Assembly: GCA_050255815.1 (NCBI GenBank)
Contig: JBLMVJ010000019.1
Coordinates: forward strand, 1 to 64,000
Reading direction: 5' to 3'
DNA: 64,000 nt
Origin: JAGORM01 sp050255815
Lineage (GTDB): Bacteria; Patescibacteriota; Microgenomatia; Levybacterales; GWA1-39-11
The notes under the pieces were generated by a model. That model did not search any database and was not told the DNA's origin. It worked only from the letters and a program-made list of their open reading frames with translations. Position numbers and translations under genes: made by a program. This document shows, piece after piece, positions 24,726 to 32,835 of this stretch (position 1 is its first letter; each line of letters opens with the position of its first letter).

Positions 24726-25568
24726 CTAACTGGCAATTTCTGAAATAAACTGTCTTACTTTATCCCTATCCCTTTTTGGTATATTATCTATAACCCTTTC
24801 CAATCCAAATGTATCGACTGCGTTCCTGAGTAGTCTCCCATGGTCTTCCGGATCTAATACTACCGCCATAGTTTCCTGATTTTTTATTGCTGCATATAAG
24901 TCACCTTTATACGCCGTCAAACCTCTTCCCACAGTTAACCTGTGACCATCGGAAGATCCAACGGCTGCACCCAGTCTCCCCTTATGAGACCTTCTGTATT
25001 CTTGTGCAAAAGTATTTGAATCTCTGTATCCATCTCCACCCATGGAAGACGCATCTACTACTCCCATATTGTGTACCTCATATCCATCTATATATACATC
25101 TGGATCAGTACTTCTTTCTAAAGAGTTAAAAAGTTCCCTGTCAGCAGAATCAAGCCGCTTGTAAAAAGGATGGGGAACAATAGCAAGCCCCCCCTGCCCG
25201 TGTATTTTTTTAATAACATTTTTCATGCTCCTTCTCACTACACCATGGTCTCCTCTTTCTACCACCGCAGAAATACCTTCTTTTAGGAAAACACCTATTA
25301 AGTGACCGTCTTTTGTCGTAATTTCCATACCCGTGACAACTTGAATATCTAACCCATTCGCAGCAGCATACTGTTGCCCTTCAAAAGAAGAGTCAATATT
25401 ATCATGGTCTGTAATAGCTATTGCACTGAGGCCCGATTTTCTTGCAAGAAACACAGCTTCACCTGGTGTCATTCCTCCTCTTCTTGCAACGTCTATGGAT
25501 CCTTTTGTGTGCATATGCAAATCAGCAAGCTGGTATCCCTTTAATGACCTTCCATATAGTTCTCTCAT
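24726..25568 (-). CDS. PHP-domain metal-dependent phosphoesterase-like protein
   Basis: 280 residues. The PHP motifs are in order: LADLHMHTKGS, ITDHDNIDSSFEG, TGMEITTKDGHLIGVF, IVPHPFYKRLDSADREL, then VGSSDGHRLTVGRG. These bind two or three metal ions and typically cleave phosphate esters such as nucleotide 3',5'-bisphosphates or histidinol phosphate. Substrate unknown. It follows the phosphopantetheinyl transferase by 6 bases. PHP enzymes that hydrolyse 3',5'-ADP would clear the by-product of that transferase, which makes such a role attractive but unproven. Confidence 0.85.
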   Translation of the reverse strand: MRELYGRSLKGYQLADLHMHTKGSIDVARRGGMTPGEAVFLARKSGLSAIAITDHDNIDSSFEGQQYAAANGLDIQVVTGMEITTKDGHLIGVFLKEGISAVVERGDHGVVRRSMKNVIKKIHGQGGLAIVPHPFYKRLDSADRELFNSLERSTDPDVYIDGYEVHNMGVVDASSMGGDGYRDSNTFAQEYRRSHKGRLGAAVGSSDGHRLTVGRGLTAYKGDLYAAIKNQETMAVVLDPEDHGRLLRNAVDTFGLERVIDNIPKRDRDKVRQFISEIAS

Positions 25569-25574
25569 ATTATG

Positions 25575-26300
25575 CTATGCATGCCCTACAACTACCGCAA
25601 TAGAAATCCTTCCCCGTCTTTCCACTGCAATATGCCATTCATTAATTCCAAATTGTCTTCTTAATGCATCAGTCTCCCCATATGTTCTGACCTGCATTCT
25701 TCCATCCTGCATGTAGGTTTCAGCAGTTCTCCATTTTACTCCCAGTGGATTTCCATTTCCCACCAAAATCTTAGCTACTGCTTCTTTTACCGCCCACCTA
25801 TTCTTCAGTAGGTCTGGATCCCCATTGCATTCCTTGATCTCAGCTTCAGTAAAAGCTCTTTCTGGACGTGCAAAAAGCCGGCTTGACTGCCTATCCGCAT
25901 TACAATCAACTCCAACCCTTAAATTATTTACTGAACCCGTATCTCCTACAACAAACCCCACTGCAATTCCTTCATCATGGGAAATACTTACTGCAAAAGA
26001 GTTTATTCCTCTTCTAGTAGCCTCCCTAAATGCTTCTCCTTCTAGCTTCATAAAGGGATCTCCCTGTTTATGTTTCCCAATCTGAATATCAGACAGGGGA
26101 ACAGGAACTCCTAATATTCTGGATACCCCTAGCTTAACAGCCAATTTACCAGAAAGGCTTTCCTCTCTAATAACATCTTTTCTTTTACTCGACTCAATTT
26201 CTTCCTGGGTAAACCATCTTCTATCCATACCTTTTGCAACTTCAGAGGACAGCATTTCTAATCTTATGAATTGTGCCGGTATAGGAGTTTCTATTTTCAT
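25575..26300 (-). CDS. 4'-Phosphopantetheinyl transferase with two tandem AcpS-like halves
   Basis: 241 residues, about twice AcpS length. Such enzymes move phosphopantetheine from CoA to a carrier protein. The second half (~127-241) has the metal/CoA motif RVGVDCN (GVD 130-132) and WAVKEAVAK (169-177). The first half (~1-120) ends like an AcpS C-terminus (DIQIGKHKQGDPFMKLEG, FAVSISHDEGIAVGFVV, SISH 105-108), but its KEA motif has become SGKLAVKLGVSR. So each half keeps a different part of the active site, as expected for a fused dimer. A GGTACAAT box six bases before the ATG suggests a leaderless message. No carrier protein gene is seen in this window. Confidence 0.82.
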   Translation of the reverse strand: MKIETPIPAQFIRLEMLSSEVAKGMDRRWFTQEEIESSKRKDVIREESLSGKLAVKLGVSRILGVPVPLSDIQIGKHKQGDPFMKLEGEAFREATRRGINSFAVSISHDEGIAVGFVVGDTGSVNNLRVGVDCNADRQSSRLFARPERAFTEAEIKECNGDPDLLKNRWAVKEAVAKILVGNGNPLGVKWRTAETYMQDGRMQVRTYGETDALRRQFGINEWHIAVERRGRISIAVVVGHA

Positions 26301-26306
26301 GCCAGT

Positions 26307-26312
26307 ATTGTA
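26307..26312 (-). promoter_or_regulatory. -10 box of a probably leaderless transcript (phosphopantetheinyl transferase)
   Basis: GGTACAAT, six bases (ACTGGC), ATG at 26300. Confidence 0.55.
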
Positions 26313-26353
26313 CCAGATGGAAGAAAAAAAGACTTGTTAGAATTTTTGAGGAA

Positions 26354-27070
26354 TTAGAATGATACGAAGTATTGGATCTTTGCTTTAGACTGGATATCAG
26401 CTAGCCATGTCTGGAATTTTCCGGAAAGTTTTTGCTGCTGCAACTGGGTCCTCACAGAATCTCTGAGAGTCTTAGGATCTTCTGTGGAAGGGAATGAATC
26501 TTTATTCTGTTCTATGTATGCATCTACTTCTTTATCTGACACCGTTGCATCTTTTGCAAACAATTTCTCAATCATTTTCTGGATTTTCAGCTGGTCTATA
26601 AGATCCGCGCGGGTTAAACCCTGCTGGTCCAATGCATCCTGCAGAGTCCTTCCCTGCTTTTTCAGGGCGTCATCAATTTTCTTAACTTCTGCATTTACTT
26701 CTGCATCTGTCACAGTGATATGTTTTTTATCCATTTCCTGGAGAATTAAATCTTTGGTGATCAGGGACTCAAGCGTTTTTTTGCCGTATGTTTTTTCTAA
26801 TTGCTGGTCAACGGAAAGGCGGGTAATAAGGTGACCATTTACAGTTGCGGCAATAAAAAATCCCCTAAAGATATAAATTAATACTGCTAACACTACCACT
26901 CCTATGATAATGGCGGCCTTTTTTGTAGAAATTCTTTTTGATGTTAGTTTTGCAGAAGTATTTGCCGGAGCTACAGCTGCTTTTGCAGGAGCTGATTTTT
27001 TAACTGCTGTCTTAGGAGCTGTCTTTTTAGCAGTGGTTTTCGTTGTTTTTTTAACGGTCTTAGTTGCCAT
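26354..27070 (-). CDS. SurA/PrsA N-terminal-like membrane-anchored chaperone
   Basis: About 238 residues. The N-terminus is a Lys/Ala/Thr-rich cytoplasmic tail (MATKTVKKTTKTTAKKTAPK), then one helix (AAIIIGVVVLAVLIYIFRGFF), then a helical domain outside (NGHLITRLSVDQQLEKTYGKK, LITKDLILQEMDKKHITVTDAEVNAEVKKI) that matches the SurA/PrsA/trigger-type chaperone region. No parvulin isomerase domain follows. It probably helps exported proteins fold. Start is set at ATG 27070, ~43 bases after the promoter start point; a TTG at 27115 lies at the transcription start and is unlikely. Confidence 0.78.
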   Translation of the reverse strand: MATKTVKKTTKTTAKKTAPKTAVKKSAPAKAAVAPANTSAKLTSKRISTKKAAIIIGVVVLAVLIYIFRGFFIAATVNGHLITRLSVDQQLEKTYGKKTLESLITKDLILQEMDKKHITVTDAEVNAEVKKIDDALKKQGRTLQDALDQQGLTRADLIDQLKIQKMIEKLFAKDATVSDKEVDAYIEQNKDSFPSTEDPKTLRDSVRTQLQQQKLSGKFQTWLADIQSKAKIQYFVSF

Positions 27071-27120
27071 AAGTAATAAGTTCCTTGTTTTCCTCGCCTC
27101 GGAAAATAATTTCAAAAACC

Positions 27121-27126
27121 ATTATA
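27121..27126 (-). promoter_or_regulatory. Extended -10 promoter of the SurA-like gene
   Basis: TGCTATAAT on the minus strand. Start point near 27113, giving a leader of about 43 bases before ATG at 27070. Confidence 0.55.
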
Positions 27127-27174
27127 GCACATTATGTAAAGTCTTAATTGCAAGAGTTTTGAACTCGTAACCCA

Positions 27175-27507
27175 TTAACTTTTTAACCTTTTAACTTTTC
27201 TTATCTCCTGGGCAAATTCCTCAAGTAGTTCTTTTGTTTTCTTTTTTATTTTTTCTTCTATACCTACCGTATTTTGTAATACGTGTTCCCAGATTTCTTT
27301 ATGGTCATTTTCCCTGGTATTATGTACAAATACTTTTTTATGTTCTTCCGGTAGCTCAGTTAAAATTACATCAAGCACCGTATAGTGAACGCTTGAATTA
27401 ACATGGTGCATTAAATCCTCTTTCTCCTTCTGAGAAAGCCCCAATGAATCCAATTCATTTTCAACAATATCCAACTCGATTAAGTGAGAATAAAAAGAAG
27501 TCTTCAT
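27175..27507 (-). CDS. DUF5663-like small helical protein
   Basis: 110 residues, entirely helical and highly charged. The pattern ENELDSLGLSQKEKEDLMHHVNSS followed by VLDVILTELPEEHKKVF resembles the small CPR proteins annotated as DUF5663. No enzyme motif. The DSL triplet is not an acyl-carrier-protein site: the surrounding residues and the four-helix spacing do not fit. It lies between the SurA-like gene and the accessory acyl-chain genes. Confidence 0.55.
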   Translation of the reverse strand: MKTSFYSHLIELDIVENELDSLGLSQKEKEDLMHHVNSSVHYTVLDVILTELPEEHKKVFVHNTRENDHKEIWEHVLQNTVGIEEKIKKKTKELLEEFAQEIRKVKRLKS

Positions 27508-27568
27508 ATATTTCTTTAGTCAAAAATAAAACTTTTAAATTTTACGTTGTAATTTTGCATTTTGAATT

Positions 27569-28489
27569 TTAAATTTTAACTTGATTCTTTGGTTGTATTG
27601 GTCCTAATGGAATACTATCAGTTGGGTCATCTATAAAAAAGTAGAGCACCGGTCCGCGCTGTGCTCCGTCTACCCGCTCTAAGTATCTCATAACTTCCGG
27701 GGATCCGCCCAAATGCTTTCCCGTGGATTCCCCCGGTCCGGCGTCTGCAATATCCACTATCATAGATTTTCCATTCTCAGGATTTACTACCAGCATTTTC
27801 CGGTATTTAAAAAACTCTATATACCGCTTTACATCATCATGGAATCCAGGTGCTAAAAATGTCTGGACCGCAATATAATATTTCTCCCTGTCTTTATCTT
27901 TCTGAGTTAAGTCAAACTTTGATTTTGCAAAATATCCCCATGCCCCTAAACCCGGCGCCATACCTGAATCTGAAAAGGTATTAAATTCTTCATCAGTATT
28001 AAAATGGCCTCCTCCTACCGAATCTCCTGGATAGAGTGCAAGATGCTGCTCTGCGCCTATGAGCCCGTAAGACCTGTTTAGCCTGATTCCCTGCAGTTCT
28101 GCTGAAATCGGCATATTAAAATCGCGTGAAAGGATTCCGGAAATTTGCTTTTCTTCTTCCGGAGTTAATTCCCGCACATCAGACGGCAATGCGCTGTGCA
28201 GATCTGAAATTAAAAACTCCGAAGAGGAAGGGGCAAACGCATGTTGTTCAACTGCGGGCAGTATTTTTGGAGGCAAGGAAGGTAGTGAATTGGTAAGGAG
28301 GATCATAGCTCCTAAACTACCGGCAGCAAGATTAGCAGGATACGTGGTTAATGCAGAAAGTGCACTCTTGTGTGTTTCAACCAGTTTATTTTTAATGTCT
28401 GCATGTTTTTGACTAAATACCGATTTTAAGTCCTGAAAAACAGAATCTCCCACACTGATATTGTTTCTTAAATAGAGGAGCAATGTCAA
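27569..28489 (-). CDS. Extracellular protein with possible double-psi beta-barrel, unrecognised
   Basis: About 306 residues from a TTG at 28489; no SD is visible and the true start is uncertain. A hydrophobic stretch near residues 50-68 (YPANLAAGSLGAMILLTNSL) could be a membrane anchor. The C-terminal part (YYIAVQTFLAPGF, then VNPENGKSMIVDIADAGPGEST, then GGSPEVMRYL) has the V-N-G-V-D-GP spacing of a double-psi beta-barrel like RlpA, which may bind or cut cell-wall glycans. It is 21 bases downstream of the first FabH-like gene, so it may share its transcript. Function unknown. Confidence 0.55.
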   Translation of the reverse strand: MTLLLYLRNNISVGDSVFQDLKSVFSQKHADIKNKLVETHKSALSALTTYPANLAAGSLGAMILLTNSLPSLPPKILPAVEQHAFAPSSSEFLISDLHSALPSDVRELTPEEEKQISGILSRDFNMPISAELQGIRLNRSYGLIGAEQHLALYPGDSVGGGHFNTDEEFNTFSDSGMAPGLGAWGYFAKSKFDLTQKDKDREKYYIAVQTFLAPGFHDDVKRYIEFFKYRKMLVVNPENGKSMIVDIADAGPGESTGKHLGGSPEVMRYLERVDGAQRGPVLYFFIDDPTDSIPLGPIQPKNQVKI

Positions 28490-28510
28490 GAAAAATGAGA
28501 ATAGAGGAGA

Positions 28511-29614
28511 TTACGAAGCCCTGCCAAATCTCACTACTGCGCCTGCCGCCATTAATCCCGCCCCAAAACCAACCATCACGCTGGTATTCCCCTGATGGAG
28601 ACTTCCCTCCCTGACCAGACGATCCATAAGCTTTGGAATGGAAGCAGAAGACATATTTCCATCTTCCTGGTCCCGCCCCACCAGGCCATATTCCCCTTTT
28701 AGTTTTTTAGCCTGCCATTCAGTAATTTTTCTGCTTCCCTGATGAAACAAAACAGCAGCTATATCTGAAGGATTAAGGCCGGCATCATCCACTAAAGACC
28801 TGGTAAAATCCGGTATCACCCTGGCCATTTTTTCCAAAACATGATGGCCATCCATATGCACTATTCCATCAGGTGAAACAGGCGCTCTTTTTATAAGGAC
28901 TTGTCCTTTCAAAAGGGTAAAGTCCACAGGCATTTGAAGAAGTTCATCTTCTTCCCTGGTAAAAGCATCCGTGGATTTTGCAGTGAGAATGGAAAGATCT
29001 TCCCCCAACGTAAAGGAAACCGCAGCTGCACCATCTGAAAAAATAGTCTGTGCCATATGCGGATCTCTTTCTCTGGATTCAGGATCTTCTAAATTCGCTA
29101 AATAGGGATGGTATTTTTCAGTTGCAACAAATAATACCCTTGCTCCCTCCAGCTCCTTTCCCTGTCTATGCAGCCAATCCAAACCCGCAGCAAAGCCTGA
29201 GCAGGCCATATGTATGTTTAACCTGTTTGAAGGCAGGACTCCTAAACGGTATGCATCATTTATTCTAAACGCTAGATCTTGTCCGGTAGGAAAACTGGAA
29301 GAGACCAATAATACGTCAGCGCCGGATGGATGAAGACCTTCCACTGCTTTCATGGCCATAAAGAGCGGCGTCTCTTCCGGACTTGCTATAAACCGCTGTT
29401 TTACCCCAATAAGATCTTCCATCCCTTCCGCGGTTAATGGTTTTCCCGTACCTGAAGTAAGGCCCCAGGATACCATTTCTTCATTCGTAAGCACTCTTTT
29501 TGGCTGATATAAACTTGTTTTAACGGTAGGAAGCTGAGGAAACTCCCTATGTTCTACAATGTGCCTGAACTCTTGCAATGGACCGCGGGAAGGTCTAGAA
29601 TCTGGTGAATACAT
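28511..29614 (-). CDS. FabH-like 3-oxoacyl synthase III, paralogue 1
   Basis: 367 residues, thiolase fold. The catalytic triad of KAS III enzymes is present: Cys138 in HMACSGFAAGLDWL, His291 in VLFHQGSRKI and Asn320 in EDGNMSSASIP. The usual HQAN is HQGS here. An N-terminal stretch of ~30 residues precedes the usual start of the fold. KAS III enzymes join an acyl-CoA to a malonyl carrier protein or catalyse related condensations. It is divergent from paralogue 2 at 29719. Substrate unknown. Confidence 0.85.
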   Translation of the reverse strand: MYSPDSRPSRGPLQEFRHIVEHREFPQLPTVKTSLYQPKRVLTNEEMVSWGLTSGTGKPLTAEGMEDLIGVKQRFIASPEETPLFMAMKAVEGLHPSGADVLLVSSSFPTGQDLAFRINDAYRLGVLPSNRLNIHMACSGFAAGLDWLHRQGKELEGARVLFVATEKYHPYLANLEDPESRERDPHMAQTIFSDGAAAVSFTLGEDLSILTAKSTDAFTREEDELLQMPVDFTLLKGQVLIKRAPVSPDGIVHMDGHHVLEKMARVIPDFTRSLVDDAGLNPSDIAAVLFHQGSRKITEWQAKKLKGEYGLVGRDQEDGNMSSASIPKLMDRLVREGSLHQGNTSVMVGFGAGLMAAGAVVRFGRAS

Positions 29615-29718
29615 AATTCTTTAATACTGCAAATTATACAGGAAGAAGAACTAATGTCTATAAGAAGTTCAAATTTTTCTTACATTTTAAAAACCCGTTT
29701 TAAGTTAAAGTAAAAACC

Positions 29719-30873
29719 ATGAGTAAAATTGAGAGAGAGAGAATACCCGCAATCACCGGAGTAGGCGCTGCATTTGGAAAAAATGAAATATCAAATGAGA
29801 GAGTGTCACAACTTCTTGGTATACGTGAAAAAACGATAGGACGAATGATGAGTATGACCGGAGCTGGAATCGAGCATAGAAGATGGGTTGACTCTTCACA
29901 GTTAGGGGTAACACAAACTCTAACAAACCCTAACGATCCAAAAGATCCTAATTACTGGAAAGAGCATGGACTAGAAGTTGCCGCATCTGATTTAGCCTCA
30001 GAAGCACTTCTCAGAGCATCGGAAATGGCAGGAATTGATGTAAAAAATATTAAAGCTATTGTTGGCGCTTCAGGTTCACAAGATTTGAGAGGAGTCCCAA
30101 TTGCAGCCATGATTCAGGATAAACTTGGACTCCCCAGAAGCACAAGAGCACATGATGTCTATTCCGCATGTCCTGGATGGCTTCAGGCGCTCAGAAACAC
30201 GTACGACAGTTTACTTAGTCCTCTAACTGAAGGAGGACCACAAGCTGCGATTGGATCTGAGGTGCTAAGCCCAATCCTAAGCAAAGAAAGGTCTTCACTT
30301 TTTGTACTATTTGGTGATGCAGCAGGAGCAACTGTTGTAGATAATGTAATACCTGATGAAGGAGCTCCAAAAGTTATGGCATTTGAATTTGGTTCAGATG
30401 GTTCTCTTGCGCAAGAATTGTGCATGCCAGGAGGGGGGAGTAAATATCCAAGCAGCCAAGAAACTCTTGATGCAGATCTACACACTCTTTTAATGAATGG
30501 TCCTGTTGTAGCTGAGCACGCTGTTAACTACATGGCAGAAGCAACACAAGCAGCATTAAAAAAAGCGGGAATCTCAAGAGAAGATGTAGATTGGATTATC
30601 CCACACCAGGCAAATAGAGGAATTATGGATGATACATACAAGAGAATTATGGGAGACACAGCAGATGCAGCGGGAATTCCCTATGGAAATATGATTGCAA
30701 CGGTACATAAATACGGAAATACATCTGCCTCAACCATTCCTATAGCTATGGCAGAAGCAATCCAAGAGGGAAAACTGAAGAGGAATCAATTGGTCGTGGT
30801 TACTTCATTTGGAGCAGGATTTGTTTATGGAGCCGCCGTCCTCTCTATGGTCGGCCTCCCAAAGAAAGCTTAA
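29719..30873 (+). CDS. FabH-like 3-oxoacyl synthase III, paralogue 2
   Basis: 384 residues, KAS III family. Triad: Cys151 in VYSACPGWLQAL, His296 in WIIPHQANRGIMD, and Asn334 in HKYGNTSASTIP, closer to standard FabH than paralogue 1. There is a long insertion around residues 60-88 (SQLGVTQTLTNPNDPKDPNYW). It is the only plus-strand gene of the cluster and ends 6 bases from the dehydratase's stop. A weak TAAAGT box seven bases before the ATG suggests a leaderless message. Likely forms a heteromeric or two-step condensation with paralogue 1, which is inference. Confidence 0.88.
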   Translation: MSKIERERIPAITGVGAAFGKNEISNERVSQLLGIREKTIGRMMSMTGAGIEHRRWVDSSQLGVTQTLTNPNDPKDPNYWKEHGLEVAASDLASEALLRASEMAGIDVKNIKAIVGASGSQDLRGVPIAAMIQDKLGLPRSTRAHDVYSACPGWLQALRNTYDSLLSPLTEGGPQAAIGSEVLSPILSKERSSLFVLFGDAAGATVVDNVIPDEGAPKVMAFEFGSDGSLAQELCMPGGGSKYPSSQETLDADLHTLLMNGPVVAEHAVNYMAEATQAALKKAGISREDVDWIIPHQANRGIMDDTYKRIMGDTADAAGIPYGNMIATVHKYGNTSASTIPIAMAEAIQEGKLKRNQLVVVTSFGAGFVYGAAVLSMVGLPKKA

Positions 30874-30879
30874 AGCTTT

Positions 30880-31797
30880 TTACTTTATCCCTAACATTCT
30901 GTTAATTAATTTTTTTGACCCTACTACTGCTTTTATCCCCTCTATCCTTGCCACATCCTCATTATTTGAAATCACTCTGACCAGTTTTCCATCAATTCCT
31001 CTTTTTGACCCTTCGCCTGCTGCATAATATGCAACACCATCTCCCTGCTTTAGCCTAACTCCGCCAAATTCAACCGGACCTACCTGCCCAAACAACGGCA
31101 CAATTTCTCCATCAAAGCTCTCAGGAGAAAGCAAAGCAATACCTGCTGTTTGTGCTGCTGCCTCTATGATAAAATCTTCCGGCAAAACTTCAGGACTGTG
31201 GTCGTGCGAATATGCTACCGTAAGGCTTGAAATATTTGTTGTTTCATCCCCATTTTCATTTGTAATTTTGACATTATATGTCGCACTCTCTCTTGTTCTT
31301 TTCAATAATTCGGGGATAACGGTCAGCGAGTGTGTTCCATCAGCTAGAACAGGCCTATTAAACTGGGCAAGATCAAAACGTGCAAGTCTTGAAAAATGGC
31401 TATTTCCTGCATCCAGCTCTATTTCCTGTATAGCTTCAACTGCCGCTCTAATTTGTTTATGCCCGGGGAAAATAAGGGGAAAACCGTTTTTTATATTGAG
31501 ATGACCACGGGCTTTTTCCGGAATTACGGGAACTATTGCAGCAACTACTTTCCCTCCTTCAAAAATAAGTCCATCAGGATCTATCATAGGAAGTGCTCTG
31601 GGAAGTGTTACCTGATCTCCGGAAACAATTCCTCTTCCTACCCCTACCGGCATACCTAAGATTTCAGCTCTTTGTAATGACTGTATTCCTATGGCATCCG
31701 GTGTTCCATACCACGTTCCCAGTGCTTTTTGTGCATCAATTAAACCGGTAAGGGCTCTTTCTGCAGATGTTTTTCCGGTTTCTGCTGGTTGTGTCAT
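30880..31797 (-). CDS. Double-hotdog FabZ/FabA-like dehydratase
   Basis: About 305 residues from ATG at 31797. Two hotdog domains are in tandem. The first has LPMIDPDGLIFEGGKVVAAI and then RGHLNIKNGFPLIFPG, like the FabZ GHFPxxPxxPG His motif. The second has HSPEVLPEDFIIEAAAQTAG, like the EAMAQxAG Glu helix, then PLFGQVGPVEFGGVRLKQGD. It would remove water from a 3-hydroxyacyl thioester. It lies 17 bases after the FabG-like gene, and both proteins begin MTQP. The longer frame to 31872 would overlap that gene. Confidence 0.8.
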   Translation of the reverse strand: MTQPAETGKTSAERALTGLIDAQKALGTWYGTPDAIGIQSLQRAEILGMPVGVGRGIVSGDQVTLPRALPMIDPDGLIFEGGKVVAAIVPVIPEKARGHLNIKNGFPLIFPGHKQIRAAVEAIQEIELDAGNSHFSRLARFDLAQFNRPVLADGTHSLTVIPELLKRTRESATYNVKITNENGDETTNISSLTVAYSHDHSPEVLPEDFIIEAAAQTAGIALLSPESFDGEIVPLFGQVGPVEFGGVRLKQGDGVAYYAAGEGSKRGIDGKLVRVISNNEDVARIEGIKAVVGSKKLINRMLGIK

Positions 31798-31814
31798 ATG
31801 AAGTTGAAGTATAC

Positions 31815-32684
31815 CTATGCGAGAGTGAGAATGTGTCCGCTTTCCGGAAGTGTTGCAAGAAATGGCATGCACCTGGCAATTTCTTCAGGTTTAAATTCTT
31901 TTCCGGCAGGAAGTACATCCACAAGGCTCTGTTTATTGTCTGCTGACATAGTAGATGTTAAATCCGTATCAGTTAACCCTATTCTAAAGATAGCTGTTTT
32001 AATGCCTCTGGGTCCATACATAGGGTCTTGGGCAGCGACTTCAGCAACTGCCTCCATAGCGCGTTTTGATGCGGCATAATTTATCTGTCCGGGGAATCCT
32101 TCCTGCCCAACACTGGAATTAAATATAATCATCCCTCCCTGAGGATCTTTATTTTTCATCATAACCCTGGCTGCTGCCTGGGTGACAAAAAATGCACTAT
32201 CAGCATTTGTCCTCATAACGTCATACCATTCTTCCGGCTTCATTCTCATGGTAATATTGTCCCGGATAGTTCCGGCATTATTTATAACCACATCTATCCG
32301 CCCTAAGCCTTCCACTGCCCCATCTATTAACTGTTTTGCTCCTTCCGGAGTAGAGACATCTGCCTGGATAAAAATAGCCTCTCCGCCCTTTTCTTTTATG
32401 TTCTCAACCAAACGGCTTCCTCTTTCTTCATCTCTTCCGTTAATAACAACTTTCATGCCGTATTCTGTTGCAAGATGAATTGCGGTTGCTGCCCCAATTC
32501 CTCTGGTTGAACCTGTTATAACAGCAATCTTTCCTTCTAATTCACTTTTTTCAATTCTGGGAAGTTGGTCAGGAGAAGAAATAAAAACACCTAATCTTTT
32601 TGCAACGTTTTCCGGAGTAAAAGAAAAATCTTTTTTAAGGGTAATGCCCTGAGGAACACCGGGACGTACGTCTGGTTGAGTCAT
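31815..32684 (-). CDS. FabG-like short-chain dehydrogenase (3-oxoacyl reductase)
   Basis: 289 residues. An extra ~50 residue N-terminal segment precedes a classical SDR: ITGSTRGIGAATAIHLA (cofactor, 57-73), VINNAGTIRDNITMRM (NNAG 135-138), catalytic Ser190/191, Tyr203 and Lys207 (FNSSVGQEG, NYAASKRAM). The NNAGITRD-like phrase and the length point to FabG-type ketoreductases. The C-terminus is short, ending ESGHILTLA without the usual DGG segment. Forms an operon with the dehydratase. Substrate unknown. Confidence 0.86.
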   Translation of the reverse strand: MTQPDVRPGVPQGITLKKDFSFTPENVAKRLGVFISSPDQLPRIEKSELEGKIAVITGSTRGIGAATAIHLATEYGMKVVINGRDEERGSRLVENIKEKGGEAIFIQADVSTPEGAKQLIDGAVEGLGRIDVVINNAGTIRDNITMRMKPEEWYDVMRTNADSAFFVTQAAARVMMKNKDPQGGMIIFNSSVGQEGFPGQINYAASKRAMEAVAEVAAQDPMYGPRGIKTAIFRIGLTDTDLTSTMSADNKQSLVDVLPAGKEFKPEEIARCMPFLATLPESGHILTLA

Positions 32685-32835
32685 AGGTTAAAAAGAATAC
32701 TACTCCTGGAAGAAAAAAGAGTCAATATAGGATGTAAAACTCTTACATTTAAAAATTTGAAATATTTAATTTTAAAAATTGGTTAAGAATTAAAGTTCTA
32801 AATTAAAAATTTTCGAGGAACTACTGTTAGAGATT

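Noticed and set aside
27175..27507. Possible acyl carrier protein because of a DSL triplet
   Set aside because: Residues around the Ser do not match the carrier motif, spacing to the next helices is wrong, and the protein fits a DUF5663-like pattern better.
28511..30873. HMG-CoA synthase or thiolase instead of FabH-like enzymes
   Set aside because: The Cys-His-Asn triad with HQxN/GNTSAS-type motifs matches KAS III; HMG-CoA synthase motifs are absent.
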